A DNA stretch of 64,000 nucleotides from Thecaphora thlaspeos. Taxonomy: Eukaryota; Basidiomycota; Ustilaginomycetes; Urocystidales; Glomosporiaceae. Below, piece by piece: positions 54,580-63,477 of this stretch. Location: NCBI GenBank assembly GCA_900291925.1, contig UWYS01000005.1, positions 1,054,001 through 1,118,000 of the forward strand, read 5' to 3'. Numbering within the stretch: the stretch's first letter is position 1; every line of letters starts with the position of its first letter. The translations under genes were made by a program, and so were the position numbers. The notes under the pieces were generated by a model, which did not search any database, was not told the DNA's origin, and worked only from the letters and a program-made list of their open reading frames with translations.

Positions 54580-54855
54580 ATGCGGATCAAATCCTTCGTC
54601 GCTCTCGCCTTTGCGGCCGTAAGCTTCGGCTGCATGGTCGCCAGCGTCTCGGCCACGCCGGTAAACCTGGAAGAAGTTTGGCTGCTGGCCGAAGACTTTG
54701 CTAAAGCGAATCTCGATGACGAAGCTTCCTCTTCAACGTCTCTTCGCGACAATGTCTTTAATTTCTTCAACAAGCCATCCAGGCCTCCCGCCCCTGCACC
54801 GACTCTTGGAGACCTAGTCCAACAAATCATGAACCTGCCCGAGCGTTGCGCTTAA
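54580..54855 (+). CDS. Secreted-family copy D, 91 aa
   Basis: ATG 54580; its first 44 codons are almost base-for-base identical to copy E. They encode a signal peptide (KSFVALAFAAVSFGCMVASVSA, cleavage after VSA) and NLEEVWLLAEDFAKA. Beyond that the two bodies diverge: copy D has an acidic/Ser stretch, a NFFNKPSRPPAPAP segment and ends with LVQQIMNLPERCA. The related LVQQI occurs just after copy E's stop codon, so the gene may once have been longer. It lacks the ERxFW/IDxL region of copies A, B and E. The 91-residue mature-plus-signal length, single exon, and duplicated promoter suggest a small secreted protein. Function unknown. Confidence 0.65.
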   Translation: MRIKSFVALAFAAVSFGCMVASVSATPVNLEEVWLLAEDFAKANLDDEASSSTSLRDNVFNFFNKPSRPPAPAPTLGDLVQQIMNLPERCA

Positions 54856-55519
54856 CGAACCACTCTTTCCGCAGCCCGTCCCATTGAAATGATCATCTCT
54901 TGTTCTGAACGCATGCATTGAGCCAAGTCTCGCGCCGTGTGACGACGGGCCCGGAAGAAGGTCACGGCTCAGGTGTTCGTTAATGCTCAGCTCGAGACGG
55001 CCCAGCGGATTCGAGCGCACGCCGTCGAGCAGCTGCCAGCGCACACACAACCAACATGCCCCACCTCTTCCCCTTATGAGGCGCTCCTCAGTCGACGACT
55101 CCTTGCCTCCGTTCCACCATCTCTCGCTTCCTCAAGCTCCCTCTCCCTCTTAAAGACTCCCTTACCTGTTCCCTGGCCTTTCCTCAAATTTATCCCCCAT
55201 CCGCACCCCCTCGTGTCTCAACGGCCTTTGTCGTCGTTCTCGCTCCCGCTACAGGCCCATTGTTCCCCTTCTTTGTACGACGCCGTCATCTCTCTCTTGC
55301 CTGTAGCTTCGTGGTGCTGTTCCCTGTGCCAAAGTCAGCGAACTCGCCGAGCTGGCCTAGTGGCCTCTTTCCCGCAATCCTTACGTTTTCTGTTTCCTCT
55401 TGTGGGTGTGACGAGCAGTCTGCCTCGACGTCCAGAGGCTTCGACCAACAAGACCACAGCCTTACCTCAATTTGCGCGCTGCAAGGCTGACTATGCCGCT
55501 CTCCCAGATTGCAATCTCA
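54856..55519. other. Spacer between copy D and the duplicated block of copy E
   Basis: About 660 bases, pyrimidine-rich from 55100 to 55260. Part of 55400-55520 is weakly similar to 53760-53900 (for example GCAGTCTG(T/C)CTCGAC), so the duplication may reach farther than its clear core. No gene seen. Confidence 0.4.
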
Positions 55520-55993
55520 TATTGTCCATCGCGGATTCCCTGCAACGGCGACAATAGAAGCACGGATCGGTCAATGCCTGCGGGCGTGTGAGGTTGTCCA
55601 GCCCCTATCTTCCATTTCCCGCCCTTTCCTGAACTTAGGAGCAGGGGTGGTGGCGAGGGGGGGAGTTTGCAAACTTTGGATGTGGGGAAACATCCTTGCT
55701 TGGCCGCTGTTCTGCCTACACAGGCGGGGTTCCAGCGTATCCAGAGCGCCGCCCAGCGGCTCGGACGGAGGGTATAAAGCCTGGCGCTCCGTCTCCCAAC
55801 TTTGCCCTCTTCCTTTCCGTCCTCATCATCTCCATCATTCCCTCCCTACACTCTCACTGCGTCCGCATATTGCTACCTCACACCTTCCTTCACACGCTAA
55901 AACCCCGTATAGCACTCCGCCTTCACGTCCTTACAACCTCGCACACTCTTTTCCCCAGCCCCTCTTCAAGACTTTACGAGTATCTCGTCCACC
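55520..55993 (+). promoter_or_regulatory. Upstream region of secreted-family copy E (duplicated block, TATA box)
   Basis: Tandem copy of 54100-54579. TATAAAG at 55773-55779 lies 221 bases before the ATG, just after a 39-base block identical in copy D. The 5' leader is nearly identical too. Confidence 0.7.
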
Positions 55994-56700
55994 ATGCGGA
56001 TCAAATCCTTCGTCGCTCTCGCCTTTGCGGCCGTAAGCTTCGGCTGCATGGTCGCCAGCGTCTCGGCCGCGCCGGTAAACCTGGAAGAAGTTTGGCTGCT
56101 GGCCGAAGACTTTGCTAAAGCGGGCCTCAGTCGCGAAGCATTTTATTCCGCTCCAACGTTACGCCGAAACAAACTCCCCAAATTTTCTTACAGCATGCCG
56201 CCCAAGCATACTTCGCCTCGAACAACTCTTGAACACCTGTTTAAGCTCGAAGACCAACGCAAGAACTCACCCCAACGTTCGCTCAACCGGGAATTCAACC
56301 CTCCGCTCGAGCCAGCCGTGAACACTCTGAAGAAAACCCCGATCTAGATTGAGGCCGGGACCGCTAGTCGCTCATTGGTTCAACAGATACATTCGAGACC
56401 TTCGAACGCAAAAGAGAAAGGGACTTCTGGTTCGGCCTCCTCGAGAACCTGTCGCCTCCTAAAAAACCATGGTACCACGTCGCATTCCACGGCCAAAGGG
56501 ATCGAATATCCAATGTCGACATCAAGACCTTCATCGAGCGTCTCGACACCGGGGCCAAAGAAAAACTCTTCCAAAGCAGTCAGTCGATTGTGGCGGTCTC
56601 AGAGTTTCGGTCGACGAGACCGTCGGACACGGGCGCTGGTCGCTTTGTTCACGGCCCCACTACTCTCAGCCTCAACCTGCAAGAAGAACCCACCTTGTAG
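55994..56700 (+). CDS. Secreted-family copy E (proposed two-exon gene, 198 aa)
   Basis: ATG 55994. The uninterrupted ORF ends at TAG 56345 (117 aa): the signal peptide identical to copy D, NLEEVWLLAEDFAKA, then a basic Ser/Pro region. Downstream, another frame open from 56368 to TAG 56698 encodes KRERDFWFGLLENL and DIKTFIERLDTGAKEKLF, the family signature of copies A and B. An intron 56277-56386 (GTTCGC donor, CAACAG acceptor, 110 nt, the local size) would join both parts in one frame, giving 198 aa with all expected regions. The donor is weak, so a disabled gene remains possible. This copy best links the D/E pair to the A/B/C cluster. Function unknown; candidate effector. Confidence 0.6.
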
Positions 56701-58853
56701 ACATGTTTCTTCAGCCCTCGCTTTCCTCTCTCTTCGCTTCCTTCGCTATATGTTGACCATTCTTTGTTGATAAGCCAAGCATTGAATTATTTGTCGAGCC
56801 GCATGAGTGGCGGACTGAAGCGAAGGAACATCGGCGACCATCTACTTTACATGGCCCACTTCCAGGAGTGTCGAGATGAATTCAAGGCTCGATCCCGTGA
56901 TGCTCTCCAGCCTGTCTGGTCCGCTTTGCCTAAAGTTACGGGCCCTCCTGCTCGCTCCTGCAACCTGCTTCGACCGGACTAGTTGCGCATCGGCGCATAC
57001 ATCGGCAGCTCAGAGGATGGCAGTAAGTTTGAGCATGTAGCTTCGTTGTGAAGCTAGTTGGACTTTGGGGAGGGAAAGGGGTGGCCAGCGGGAGGGCGGA
57101 TGTGGAAGGTGGCGAGGAGGTCAAGGTTCAGAGGACGGGCGTGTGCGTACCTTGACTGGCGTCGAGGCGAGGCGGCGGTGTCACTGCGCGAAGACGGCGC
57201 TCGGTGTTGTCTGACCCGATGAAAGAAATTCAATCGGGTTCAGGCACGCGTTGCCCACGGCACGCCTGCTTGGCCCGATGCGGCGCTCGCGTCGCTCGTG
57301 GCTCGGGTCAAAATTGCAGATCGAGACCACAACACGACCAATCAGGAATGTCGATCGGGCTCGAAGCAAAACAAATCAGAATCAGATGATTGTCGCGCCC
57401 AGTAAAAAAAAGAACAAATAACAACGGAACAAATCGTAAAGAATCGGGCACATGAACACGTTGGGCAATGGGTCAAACTGGACACAACTATGTTGGGTTG
57501 GGAATATAAAATAGGCTAGAAAACATGATCCTATTTTCTTTCATAAGGAAAAAATAACATAGTTAACTAGACAATAGTAGGCGGGCGCTGCATTAGGATT
57601 GGGGAAAAATAACAGGCAGTAGTACACGCGTCAAGCCTCCGCTTCAAGTCGTGTCTGAAGGACCGACACATCTCGCGCGAGTAAACACGCGCTCAACCTC
57701 CACATCACGAGTCGCGTCCGACGGACCGACGCTACTTGCGTGAGTAAATACGCGTCTCACAATGTCGCGTCGATCGGGACGCCCCCGATGTTTCTCGCGC
57801 GGGTAAACATGGCCCATCAGGCGTGCATTGCGCTCTGCGATTGGTTTGCGTTGCGGCCTTAAAATTGAACGGGCAGGGCGCTGGTTCCCCGATAAGAAAT
57901 ATAGTCGCGGCTCAGGAGGCTTACAGATTTGGCTCTCGGGAGATAAACGAAGACGGGCCTCCCGAGTTGCGGCTCCCGACAGAATGTAGTTGCGGCTCCG
58001 GTGATATTTTTTTTAGCGGCTCCGGAACAGAGAAAGCGGGCTGACCCGTCATTTCGGCCGATACAAGTCTGGCACACATGAAACAGGTCGCGACTACAAA
58101 AATGGGCTGCCCCAACAAATCGGCCTATTTGCGCGAGACACGTACAGCAATTGCGCTTCCAGGGCCGACGCAACTTGCATTCCGAGTTTTTACTCGGGCA
58201 AGACGTAATGGCGCCGGCACGGTCGGCGCACCTTGGAGACGTGTTGCGCGACCCAACGTGAAGTGAGACTATTTTTTCCACTCGCGCGACAAGCAATGGC
58301 ACGGCCATGGACAACGTGAGTCTGCCGCGAGGCAGCGTTGACAGAGGATTGGGGGACAAGCCGCAACTCCCGGACGAATCGGGCACGTTATTTGGATGCT
58401 TCTCTTCTTTTGGACGACAAACCATGTACTTCGATTATGTCTGGCGATCACGGTATGCCCCTAGACCTATCGGGCGAGTTCAAATGGGGAACGTCACTGC
58501 GGTTTTGCCCAATATGGATCTCCTTTTTGATTGGGAAATTTCAAATGATTGTGGTGGTGCGACCGTGTGACCCCACCCCGATGTCACAGGCCGCCCACTC
58601 GGGAATCGGCAGGGGCGGGCGGGATTTTGGAACTGGTGTTGGCTCGGCTGTCGGCTTTGAGGCAGGTCGACGTGGCGGGAAAAGGAAGAAAAGAAAATGC
58701 GGCCAAGTGGAAGGTGGCTGCTTCCCTCTCTTTGTCATGAGCCACCCTTGTTCTCCTCACCACACCTCCTCTCCCCCTCGATCCTCGCAGCGACACCTCA
58801 TGTCACTCGCCACAGCCCAATCCCTCCCATCCACCGCACCATAGCATTGGCGC
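56701..58853. other. Gene-poor region with AT-richer island
   Basis: 2.1 kb without a supportable gene. From about 57370 to 57620 the sequence is clearly AT-richer than the window average, then three degenerate copies of a 60-65 base unit follow (57626-57809). Further GCGGCTCC-type repeats occur at 57910-58030. Short open frames on both strands look random. It could be a decayed mobile element; no terminal repeats or transposase remnant were found. Confidence 0.5.
57626..57812. repeat. Degenerate 60-65 bp tandem repeat, three copies
   Basis: Three related units each ending in (C/G)GCG(C/T)G(A/G)GTAAA(C/T)A; the GTAAAYA cores are at 57681-57687, 57744-57750 and 57803-57809 (spacing 63 and 59 bases). 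Units share GTC..GAYGGACCGAC-type sequence in the first two. Confidence 0.6.
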
Positions 58854-61800
58854 ATGACAAGCCCCATCCCTCCCTCCAGCCTGCACAGACTCTCGTCAGC
58901 ACTCGCGCGCCTCACTCGTATCGCCCCGCTCCTTCTCACCCCTCGTCACCACGCCCACCACCATCACTCCTTCAGCCGCCTCCAACACCGCCTGGAGCGC
59001 TCGTCCTTCTCAACGTCGGCCCTGCGCCCCTCCTCCAACCGCAGCGCAAAGCCCAGGACCGACACCAACACCACCATGCTCGCCGATCTTCGCATCCTCA
59101 CCGTCCCCGCCCACGACACACCCAGCCTCCCGCCCCTTGTCGTACAGCTCGGCGCAGACCGCTACCTCTTCAACGTCGGCGAGAGCACTTCTCGATCATG
59201 CACACAGCGCAAGGCAAACCTCAGCAGGGTCACAAACATCTTTGTCCCGCACACCGCCTGGAACGCCATCGGCGGCCTCCCCGGCGTCCTCATGTCCCAG
59301 GCAGATGGCAACCGCACCTCTTCCCACCTATACGGCCCTCCAAACCTTCGCTACGCCCTCGCCACAATGCGAACTTACGCAAAGCGGGACACTATGCAGC
59401 TTCACCTGAACGAGTTCGCCGCCTCGCCATCCGCATCAGCCTCCGACGCCGCCCCAGCCCCCTTCTTCCAGGACCACAATGTCGTCGTCCACGCCGTCCA
59501 ACTAATGCCCTTTGGCTTCTCTGCCGCAGCCGCTAGCAGCCAGCAGCACTGCCAGGCTCAACGACAGATCGCCAAGAAGCCCAGGCTTGACATTCCTACC
59601 ACCGATGCTCAGACCTATGATGAAGAGTCCATCGCTGCCGCCACTGCTTCCATCCAAGCAAGCTGGAAAAAGCCGAGCTGGAATCCGTCCAAGCTACGCG
59701 GTAACGAGGCGCAAGCCTGGATCCGCCTCGTCTCCGATAGTCTCTTCAACGACTCGCTGCTCGAGAAGCGTCGCCGGGCAAACGAACAGGGCGTCGCCAT
59801 CGCCGACCTCGACACCGAGGTACAGTTCAATGCTACCCGTGGCAAACCTCCGAGGACGCCAGCGTTTGTAGTCAACCTGCTTCCTGCCCCTTCCGCCGAC
59901 CTCATCGTCCCCGCACAAGCGGGAGGGCAAGAGGCGGGCGGACAGGCGCCCGTCCTCGCCTTCGTTTGCGAGGCGCATGCGCAGCGTGGCAAGTTTGACC
60001 CAGCCAAGGCCGTCGAGGCCGGCGTCGGTCCCGGCCCCGACTTTGCCAGGCTAACGCGTGGCGAAGACGTCGTCATCAGCCTACCAAAGAGCTGGGCGCA
60101 CATGGACGCAGAAGGGCGCAAGAAGTGGGCCGACAGCCGCAGGAGCGCACAGTCTGGCGGCAAGCGCTTCGGAGCAAAGAAGAAGCACGCCAAGGGCAAG
60201 GACGCCGCTGCACCCACCGAGCCAAAGCCAGAGCCCGCCGAGTGGGCCGACGTAGAGGATGTGACGATCCGCTCGCAGGATGTCGTCGGTCCATCGCGGG
60301 CCGGCGCCGTCTTTTTCCAGATCTATCTTCCCTCCGCCTCGTACATTCCCTCGCTCCTCTCCGCCGAGTCGGACCGCAGGTTCCAGCCCTACACCACCTC
60401 CGCAAGCGCCGACAAGCCGGCCGAGCAGCGCCGCACACCGCACGCCATCGTCCACGCGGTCCCGCTCGAGGTGCTGCGCGACCGGCGCTACCAAGAGTGG
60501 ATGGCGCGCTTTGGGCCGGACTGCAACCACCTCGTATGCAACGACGACGTGTGCGCCAACAAGCTCATGTTTCCGTCGAGCTCGACCATACCCTTGCGCC
60601 TGTCCAAGCTGGACGACCAGCTGTTCCAGGTGCCGCAGTACCAGCTCCAGCCGAGGGTCTCGCTTGACGAGGTGCGCGCCCAGTCGGACGTCCTCTCTTC
60701 GCTGAGGCTGTTCAGCGGCGAGGCCGACCAGCTCGTCCAGCTGCACCCGCGCGGTCCGCCGCGCAGGCATCGCTCTGGTGCCCCTGACTTTGACTTTACG
60801 CTTGGGTCGGACGAGGCTGAGCAGATGGCCTCGTTCCAGCTCGAGGTGGTCAAGGAGTCCGAGGAGCAGCGGGCGCACACCGATAAGCTTAAGGCCAAGA
60901 ACTCCAAGGCGGCCAAAGACAAGGTCAGCGACAAGGCGAGCGGCAGCAGTGAACAGGGGTCTGTGGGCGAGGCCAAGGTTGCCAGCGATGCCGCCGGGCT
61001 CGGCCTAGCGCGCCAGGGGCGTCTGCAGGAAGCGCGCAAGAAGGCGTGGGCCGACTACCTCGACGCCGTCGCGACCACCAAGCAGCGCCGGTTGCAGGTC
61101 GAGCCTGACGCTGCCTCGGTCGTCGCGCCCTGCGACGACGTCCTGATCACCACGCTGGGGACGGGCAGCGCGGCGCCATCCAAGTACCGCAACGTCATTT
61201 CGACGCTGATCCAGACGCCGCACGACGGCAACGTCCTTCTCGATGCGGGCGAGGCGACGTACGGATTGCTGAAGCGCAAGTTCGGCTGCGAGCGCCAAGG
61301 AACGGCGGCAGCGGCGGGATCGACACGCGGCGAAGACGTCGACGCCATCCTACGCAACCTGCGATGCCTCTTTATTAGCCACATCCACGCGGACCACCAC
61401 ATTGGCCTGATCCGAATCCTGATCGAGAGGAGGAAGTTGCAGCCGCGCCCGGAACAGCCGCTGTACCTGGTGGGCACGACGTTTGTCCATAGCTATCTGC
61501 GCGAGTACTCGCGCATCGAGGATTTCGGACTCGACGACGACGTGGTGCTACTCAACAACGAGTTCCTAGACTTCCGCACCGGCGTCGACCCTCTACCTGA
61601 GCATGTTTCGTCGGGATCAGCCAGCAGCATTGGCAACGGCAACGGCGGCGGGATGAGTTTTGCCGAACACTCACGTCAGCTCCACCACGATCTCAACTCT
61701 AGCGTCAAGACCGCTCTGAACCTCTCGCACATACACACGGCGCGCGTCGATCATCGCGGCTCGCACTGCTACGGCCTAGTACTTCGGTATCGCTCCGGCT

Positions 61801-62354
61801 TCTCGTTCACCTACTCTGGCGACACACGACCCTGTTCATCGCTCATCTCTGCTGGTCACGACACGACGCTGCTGATTCACGAAGCGACGCTCGAAGATAG
61901 CCAACGTGACATGGCGATCGCAAAGGGACATTCAACATTCGGAGAGGCCATCGAGGTGGGACGAAAGATGCGCGCTTCCAACCTACTCCTGACGCACTTC
62001 TCGCAGAGGTATCCCAAGATGGCGAGGAGTAGTCTTTTTGCTGCGGGAAAGATGAAAGAGGGAGAGGCACAAGGGGAAAGGGAGATGCCGATCGCATTGG
62101 CTTTCGATCTAGTCACGTACCCGCTCAGTGCCTTCAAGAGGATACAGGGATACACACCGGCGTTGGAGATGTTGTTTGCGGCGGACTTTGAGGACGGTGA
62201 GGAGGGGAGTGTTGTTGGTGTCGCTGAGGATGAAGAGGGAGGCGGAGGGGTACGCGGAGAGGGAAAGTCGATGTCAAACGGCGGTCAGAAGCAAGAAGGT
62301 CATGATGCCTTGCACGAATCGACGACGGATATGGATGTCGATAGGAGTCAGTAG
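58854..62354 (+). CDS. TRZ1: tRNase Z, long form (tRNA 3' endonuclease), 1166 aa
   Basis: Single exon. The C-terminal metallo-beta-lactamase domain has the catalytic zinc motif SHIHADHH (His843, His845, Asp847, His848), GLIRILIERR, YSGDTRPC, HEATLED, and GHSTFGEA...LLLTHFSQRYPKM, the tRNase Z signature. The N-terminal half is the degenerate copy with flexible-arm function, as in ELAC2 and yeast Trz1. It removes 3' trailers from tRNA precursors. ATG 58854 adds 74 residues, acid-poor and Arg/Ser/His-rich, a likely mitochondrial presequence. The second ATG at 59076 (MLADLRILTVP) would give a nuclear form. Human ELAC2 uses two starts in the same way. A long Lys/Ala insert sits near residues 430-460 and 680-720. 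The length exceeds yeast Trz1 (838 aa). Confidence 0.95.
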   Translation: MTSPIPPSSLHRLSSALARLTRIAPLLLTPRHHAHHHHSFSRLQHRLERSSFSTSALRPSSNRSAKPRTDTNTTMLADLRILTVPAHDTPSLPPLVVQLGADRYLFNVGESTSRSCTQRKANLSRVTNIFVPHTAWNAIGGLPGVLMSQADGNRTSSHLYGPPNLRYALATMRTYAKRDTMQLHLNEFAASPSASASDAAPAPFFQDHNVVVHAVQLMPFGFSAAAASSQQHCQAQRQIAKKPRLDIPTTDAQTYDEESIAAATASIQASWKKPSWNPSKLRGNEAQAWIRLVSDSLFNDSLLEKRRRANEQGVAIADLDTEVQFNATRGKPPRTPAFVVNLLPAPSADLIVPAQAGGQEAGGQAPVLAFVCEAHAQRGKFDPAKAVEAGVGPGPDFARLTRGEDVVISLPKSWAHMDAEGRKKWADSRRSAQSGGKRFGAKKKHAKGKDAAAPTEPKPEPAEWADVEDVTIRSQDVVGPSRAGAVFFQIYLPSASYIPSLLSAESDRRFQPYTTSASADKPAEQRRTPHAIVHAVPLEVLRDRRYQEWMARFGPDCNHLVCNDDVCANKLMFPSSSTIPLRLSKLDDQLFQVPQYQLQPRVSLDEVRAQSDVLSSLRLFSGEADQLVQLHPRGPPRRHRSGAPDFDFTLGSDEAEQMASFQLEVVKESEEQRAHTDKLKAKNSKAAKDKVSDKASGSSEQGSVGEAKVASDAAGLGLARQGRLQEARKKAWADYLDAVATTKQRRLQVEPDAASVVAPCDDVLITTLGTGSAAPSKYRNVISTLIQTPHDGNVLLDAGEATYGLLKRKFGCERQGTAAAAGSTRGEDVDAILRNLRCLFISHIHADHHIGLIRILIERRKLQPRPEQPLYLVGTTFVHSYLREYSRIEDFGLDDDVVLLNNEFLDFRTGVDPLPEHVSSGSASSIGNGNGGGMSFAEHSRQLHHDLNSSVKTALNLSHIHTARVDHRGSHCYGLVLRYRSGFSFTYSGDTRPCSSLISAGHDTTLLIHEATLEDSQRDMAIAKGHSTFGEAIEVGRKMRASNLLLTHFSQRYPKMARSSLFAAGKMKEGEAQGEREMPIALAFDLVTYPLSAFKRIQGYTPALEMLFAADFEDGEEGSVVGVAEDEEGGGGVRGEGKSMSNGGQKQEGHDALHESTTDMDVDRSQ

Positions 62355-63250
62355 CGTGCGATTGTCCTTTCCTTTGCCTTTCGGCTTCATCCATCCGCAC
62401 TCATCCAAAGAAGGAATACTGAAGACTACCTTGTCCATCCCATTCCATTTCGTCTGGCCCTTCCCCTCGTCGATTTAGGTACACAATCGCATCTCCCCAC
62501 CTCCCCCTCCACCACCACCAACACGACGGCGACGGCGACGGCCACGAAATCGACCAATGCGTCCCCATCGCTACGAAAATCATTCAAGCCAAGTAACTAC
62601 GCCTACATCCAGCTACGCTTGTACGTTGCTCCTCTCTTTCTACGTTTGACTTTCCCTCATCCTCTTCTTTTCTTCCCTAATTCCCCCTTCTCTTACCTCA
62701 ACCTTTCACCCTCTCTGATTCCTATACAACAGCACGACACCAACCTCCACCTCAACCACACAAGCATCACTACGAAATGCCATCACACCTTCTCTAATCA
62801 ACGTGATACTTCGATCCAGTCTCGATCAACTACTAGGTCTGGTTGGGGGAAGTATACCATTCGACATCCTCTCCATCGTACCTTGTACAACTGGAGATGT
62901 CGAAGTAATCTTTAGGCTTGATACAATGTAAGTTCCCCCCTTCCATCCTTCGCTCATCAAACCAAAAACTTCCAGGAAAACTTCTACTGACACCAAAAGG
63001 ACACAACAAGATCGGCTTAACATTTTGTCTTCTTGCAACGACGGAAATGGATAGATACGCAAACGATACAGTTACAGCCTTGACGATTCATCCTGATCTC
63101 GACTTTTTACCTCTTCTCACCCTACCTCAAACTCAAGAAGGACAAGCTGGAAGTAAAGTCAGAGTCTCTTACCACGTTTCTGGTCCTTCGGCTAGTTTGA
63201 TCGGTCTAGAGGTGGATAAGAGTAGGCAGTTTCCGTGGAGGGACGAGTAG
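62335..63250 (+). CDS. Probable RNase P/MRP subunit, Rpp14/Pop5-like, spliced
   Basis: Three exons well supported by splice signals: 62479-62620, 62733-62927 and 63055-63250 (introns 112 and 127 nt, GTACGT and GTAAGT donors). Joined they read NYAYIQLRFTTP..., then a hydrophobic LGLVGGSIPFDILSIV and TGDVEVIFRLDT, resembling the Rpp14/Pop5 family (helix, then a strand carrying DIL..., then VRVPRxD-like strand). No in-frame ATG precedes 62479. A start exon 62335-62350 (MSIGV, GTAGCG donor, TTTAG acceptor at 62477) would complete a 182-codon frame but overlaps the tRNase Z 3' end. The start is therefore unsure. It would act in tRNA 5' processing or rRNA processing, beside the tRNA 3' processing gene. 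Family assignment is from motif memory. Confidence 0.55.
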
Positions 63251-63477
63251 GTTGTCTCCCGTGTCTTGACCACATCTTCTATGTGACTAGTGTAAATGCG
63301 ATGCGGTTCGAGGCGTGATATCAAGGCGAGCGATGGGTATGCGTGGTACGTCCGTATTAGATAGATGCGACGTGAGGATTATCTACAAAGATGAGGATGG
63401 GCAGGATCGAGCTAGCACGGAAGTAGAACGCCATTGAACGCCGAGAGAGTCCCGCCGACGACGCGAAGGTCCGTCCC
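63251..63477. other. Convergent spacer
   Basis: About 230 bases between the Rpp14-like gene and the fatty acid hydroxylase 3' end. No feature recognised. Confidence 0.7.

Noticed and set aside
56764..56982. 72-codon frame after copy E
   Set aside because: It starts from TTG, not ATG, and has no signal peptide or family motif.
57626..57812. CRISPR array (three spaced repeats)
   Set aside because: Units are degenerate, only three, and the genome is eukaryotic; spacers are not unique sequences between identical repeats.
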